Part shown: positions 62,710 through 64,000 of the stretch, piece by piece
How positions within the stretch are numbered: the first letter of the stretch is position 1
Layout: each line of letters begins with the position of its first letter
Assembly (NCBI RefSeq): GCF_020509005.1
Contig: NC_063013.1
Coordinates: 6,572,001 to 6,636,000 of the forward strand
Length of the DNA stretch: 64,000 nt
Reading direction: 5' to 3'
DNA from: Fulvia fulva
Taxonomy: Eukaryota; Ascomycota; Dothideomycetes; Mycosphaerellales; Mycosphaerellaceae
Translations under genes and position numbers: made by a program
Notes under the pieces: model-generated
What the model was told of the DNA's origin: nothing
Database searches by the model: none
The model's input: only the letters and a program-made list of their open reading frames with translations

Positions 62710-64000
62710 CTAAGAGCTGCTTCGGAGCTCGTCCTCTGCAGCCTTGACTAGATTAGTGAAATCCTTCCTGACCCAGTCCGAATAGTCCTTCCAGGCACGA
62801 CTGCCATCAGCGCTCTCGTTGGCAAAATTCTTGTTGAACAGTACAGAGACCTTGACCACTGCCTTCTGCTGTTCCGCGAGTTTCTCGAGCTCCTGCTTGA
62901 CAGCAGTGTCCTTTGGCTTGAACGCGAGAACGTTGCGGAACTGCTGAGCCAAGGCATCGAGACGGCGTTGCGACTCTGTTGGAGCAATGTTAATGAGCTT
63001 GCCAAGCACCAGACAGCAAAGAATCTTAATCTCATGCTCATCGCCAACACCAGCCACAACACGATCGTAGTAGGTCGAGATGTCGAGACGAGCACGGGAA
63101 GCAGGCGAATCCAGTAAGGCATACAATGACTCGTAGGCGGCCTTTCGCATCTCGAGTCCATCGTCCACCTTGTGCTTGAATGGTCCCATCTGCACTTCGC
63201 GAATGAGCTCTGGCCGAATAACCGTCGCCTGCATTACTGGCGGCAGCAGTTCAGACAGATGCGGCAGGACCAAATCAGGCTTGTGTTGCAAAGCACCACT
63301 GAAGGTTGCCAGAGCAAGACGCTGGTTCTCTAGTAGTGGTTCGCTGAGCATGGTGGCAAGCATGGGGACCGCAGATGCCTGGACATTGCCGTTGTACGCG
63401 CTATCCGTGTCCGAGAAGACGTAGCGAAGTGCTGAGATGACCATGCCGCGAATGATAGGGTTCTGATTGGATAAATAGCTCTGTAGCTGTGGCAGATACG
63501 AAGCAGGATCGATAATGGCAAGTCGGCCAATGACTTCAGCTCCAACAACTTTGTTATCTTCCGCCTGACCGAAGGCGATAACGTTGTCCCACAGCTTCTT
63601 GGTGTACGGACGGATCTCGTCTTCTGCGTTATTGTGCTGCAGCAGTTCCTTGACCGAGTGCAGTAGAAGATATTGGCGACCTTGAGCCATGGCGTTCAGA
63701 ATTGATGGCAAGTAATTCTGGACGTGACCAGCACCAGCACGACCAAGTGCGACTGCAGCCGCCAATTTGACCTTCTCAGACGAGTCGTCGAAGTAGGGCA
63801 CGAAGCTGCTGGGCGGCAGAGGGCTGGTGGTACCCAGTCGAAGTCCTGCCTCGCCCATCACGGAGAGTGCAAGGCATCTCTTCGACTCTTGCGTCTGCTC
63901 AAGCTCCTCGGCGAACGCATCGAGGCCTACACCAATGCTGCTGCCACCAGAGACAAGAAGAGTACCAATGACCTGGCCTGTTACATCGGTATCGCCTTGA
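62710..64000 (-). CDS. Cullin-associated NEDD8-dissociated protein CAND1, 3' part
   Basis: Partial: the frame is open to the right edge (64000) and the 5' part lies outside the window. It shows HEAT-repeat layout with SSEKVKLAAAVALGRAGAGH and QNYLPSILNAMAQGRQYLLL, and DNKVVGAEVIGRLAIIDPAS. The TIP120 domain that defines the C-terminus of CAND1/TIP120 includes PELIREVQMGPFKHKVDDGL and RKAAYESLYALLD. In animals and plants CAND1 binds unneddylated cullin-Rbx1 and exchanges F-box receptors on SCF ligases. It ends ...DWVRKDFTNLVKAAEDELR followed by three serines and TAG. Codons near 63860 (RCLALSVMGEAGLRL) are uninterrupted, so no intron appears in this part. Confidence 0.9.
   Translation of the reverse strand, partial: QGDTDVTGQVIGTLLVSGGSSIGVGLDAFAEELEQTQESKRCLALSVMGEAGLRLGTTSPLPPSSFVPYFDDSSEKVKLAAAVALGRAGAGHVQNYLPSILNAMAQGRQYLLLHSVKELLQHNNAEDEIRPYTKKLWDNVIAFGQAEDNKVVGAEVIGRLAIIDPASYLPQLQSYLSNQNPIIRGMVISALRYVFSDTDSAYNGNVQASAVPMLATMLSEPLLENQRLALATFSGALQHKPDLVLPHLSELLPPVMQATVIRPELIREVQMGPFKHKVDDGLEMRKAAYESLYALLDSPASRARLDISTYYDRVVAGVGDEHEIKILCCLVLGKLINIAPTESQRRLDALAQQFRNVLAFKPKDTAVKQELEKLAEQQKAVVKVSVLFNKNFANESADGSRAWKDYSDWVRKDFTNLVKAAEDELRSSS

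Noticed and set aside
1..64000. CRISPR arrays, insertion sequences, LTR retrotransposons
   Set aside because: No regular spaced repeats, transposase or reverse-transcriptase motifs, or long terminal repeats were seen.

Overview
The window is nuclear DNA of a filamentous ascomycete (Pezizomycotina). Most genes carry 46-70 nt GT-AG introns with CTAAC/CTGAC-like branch sites. The products are eukaryotic: Prp18, SAP18, Rpn8, CAND1, a protein O-mannosyltransferase, Vps38/UVRAG and the mitochondrial glycine cleavage H-protein. Several 2EXR/F-box-like proteins and small cysteine-rich secreted proteins point to Dothideomycetes (Mycosphaerella-like), but that placement is inference. I see no bacterial operon layout except one odd set of overlapping phosphohydrolase ORFs at 27.0-29.5 kb.

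Layout. 0.5-3.1 kb: a frame-broken ORF and two 2EXR genes. 3.2-4.9 kb: a sugar transporter. 5.6-7.7 kb: Vps38/UVRAG. 8.6-9.4 kb: a coiled-coil protein. 10.9-12.3 kb: divergent genes for two mitochondrial proteins, the H-protein and ribosomal protein bS6m. 13.4-14.3 kb: a secreted protein interrupted by one stop. 17.8-18.9 kb: two 2EXR copies, the first frameshifted. 19.1-21.7 kb: divergent PRP18 and SAP18. 22.7-25.7 kb: a tandem duplication of a coiled-coil gene with its upstream region, both copies frame-broken. 27.0-31.5 kb: DHH/DHHA2, Nudix and HD phosphohydrolases. 31.8-33.9 kb: RPN8 and a SWIM zinc-finger gene. 36.3-37.6 kb: a SWIRM protein. 38.8-42.1 kb: two secreted proteins and a membrane protein. 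43.2-47.4 kb: PMT and coproporphyrinogen oxidase. 47.5-51.4 kb: an unknown protein and an Hsp70-like gene. 51.8-57.6 kb: acyl-CoA dehydrogenase, a small Cys protein, an Rch1-like transporter and a zinc alcohol dehydrogenase. 57.9-60.0 kb: a large secreted protein. 61.9-64.0 kb: a SUMO-interaction-motif ORF and the 3' end of CAND1, cut by the window edge.

The housekeeping genes form no single pathway, but short divergent promoters pair related ones: two mitochondrial proteins, and a splicing factor with an RNA/chromatin factor. Two things deserve attention. First, an Mn-pyrophosphatase-like DHH core lies between two copies of an undescribed module and is now split by frame changes. Second, at four loci one stop codon separates two long ORFs in the same frame (about 13.8, 21.35, 48.16 and 62.71 kb). 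Three of these have a candidate 3n-length intron spanning the stop, so retained or alternative introns, readthrough and nonsense mutation all remain possible. Introns were placed by eye; no alignment or expression data were available.
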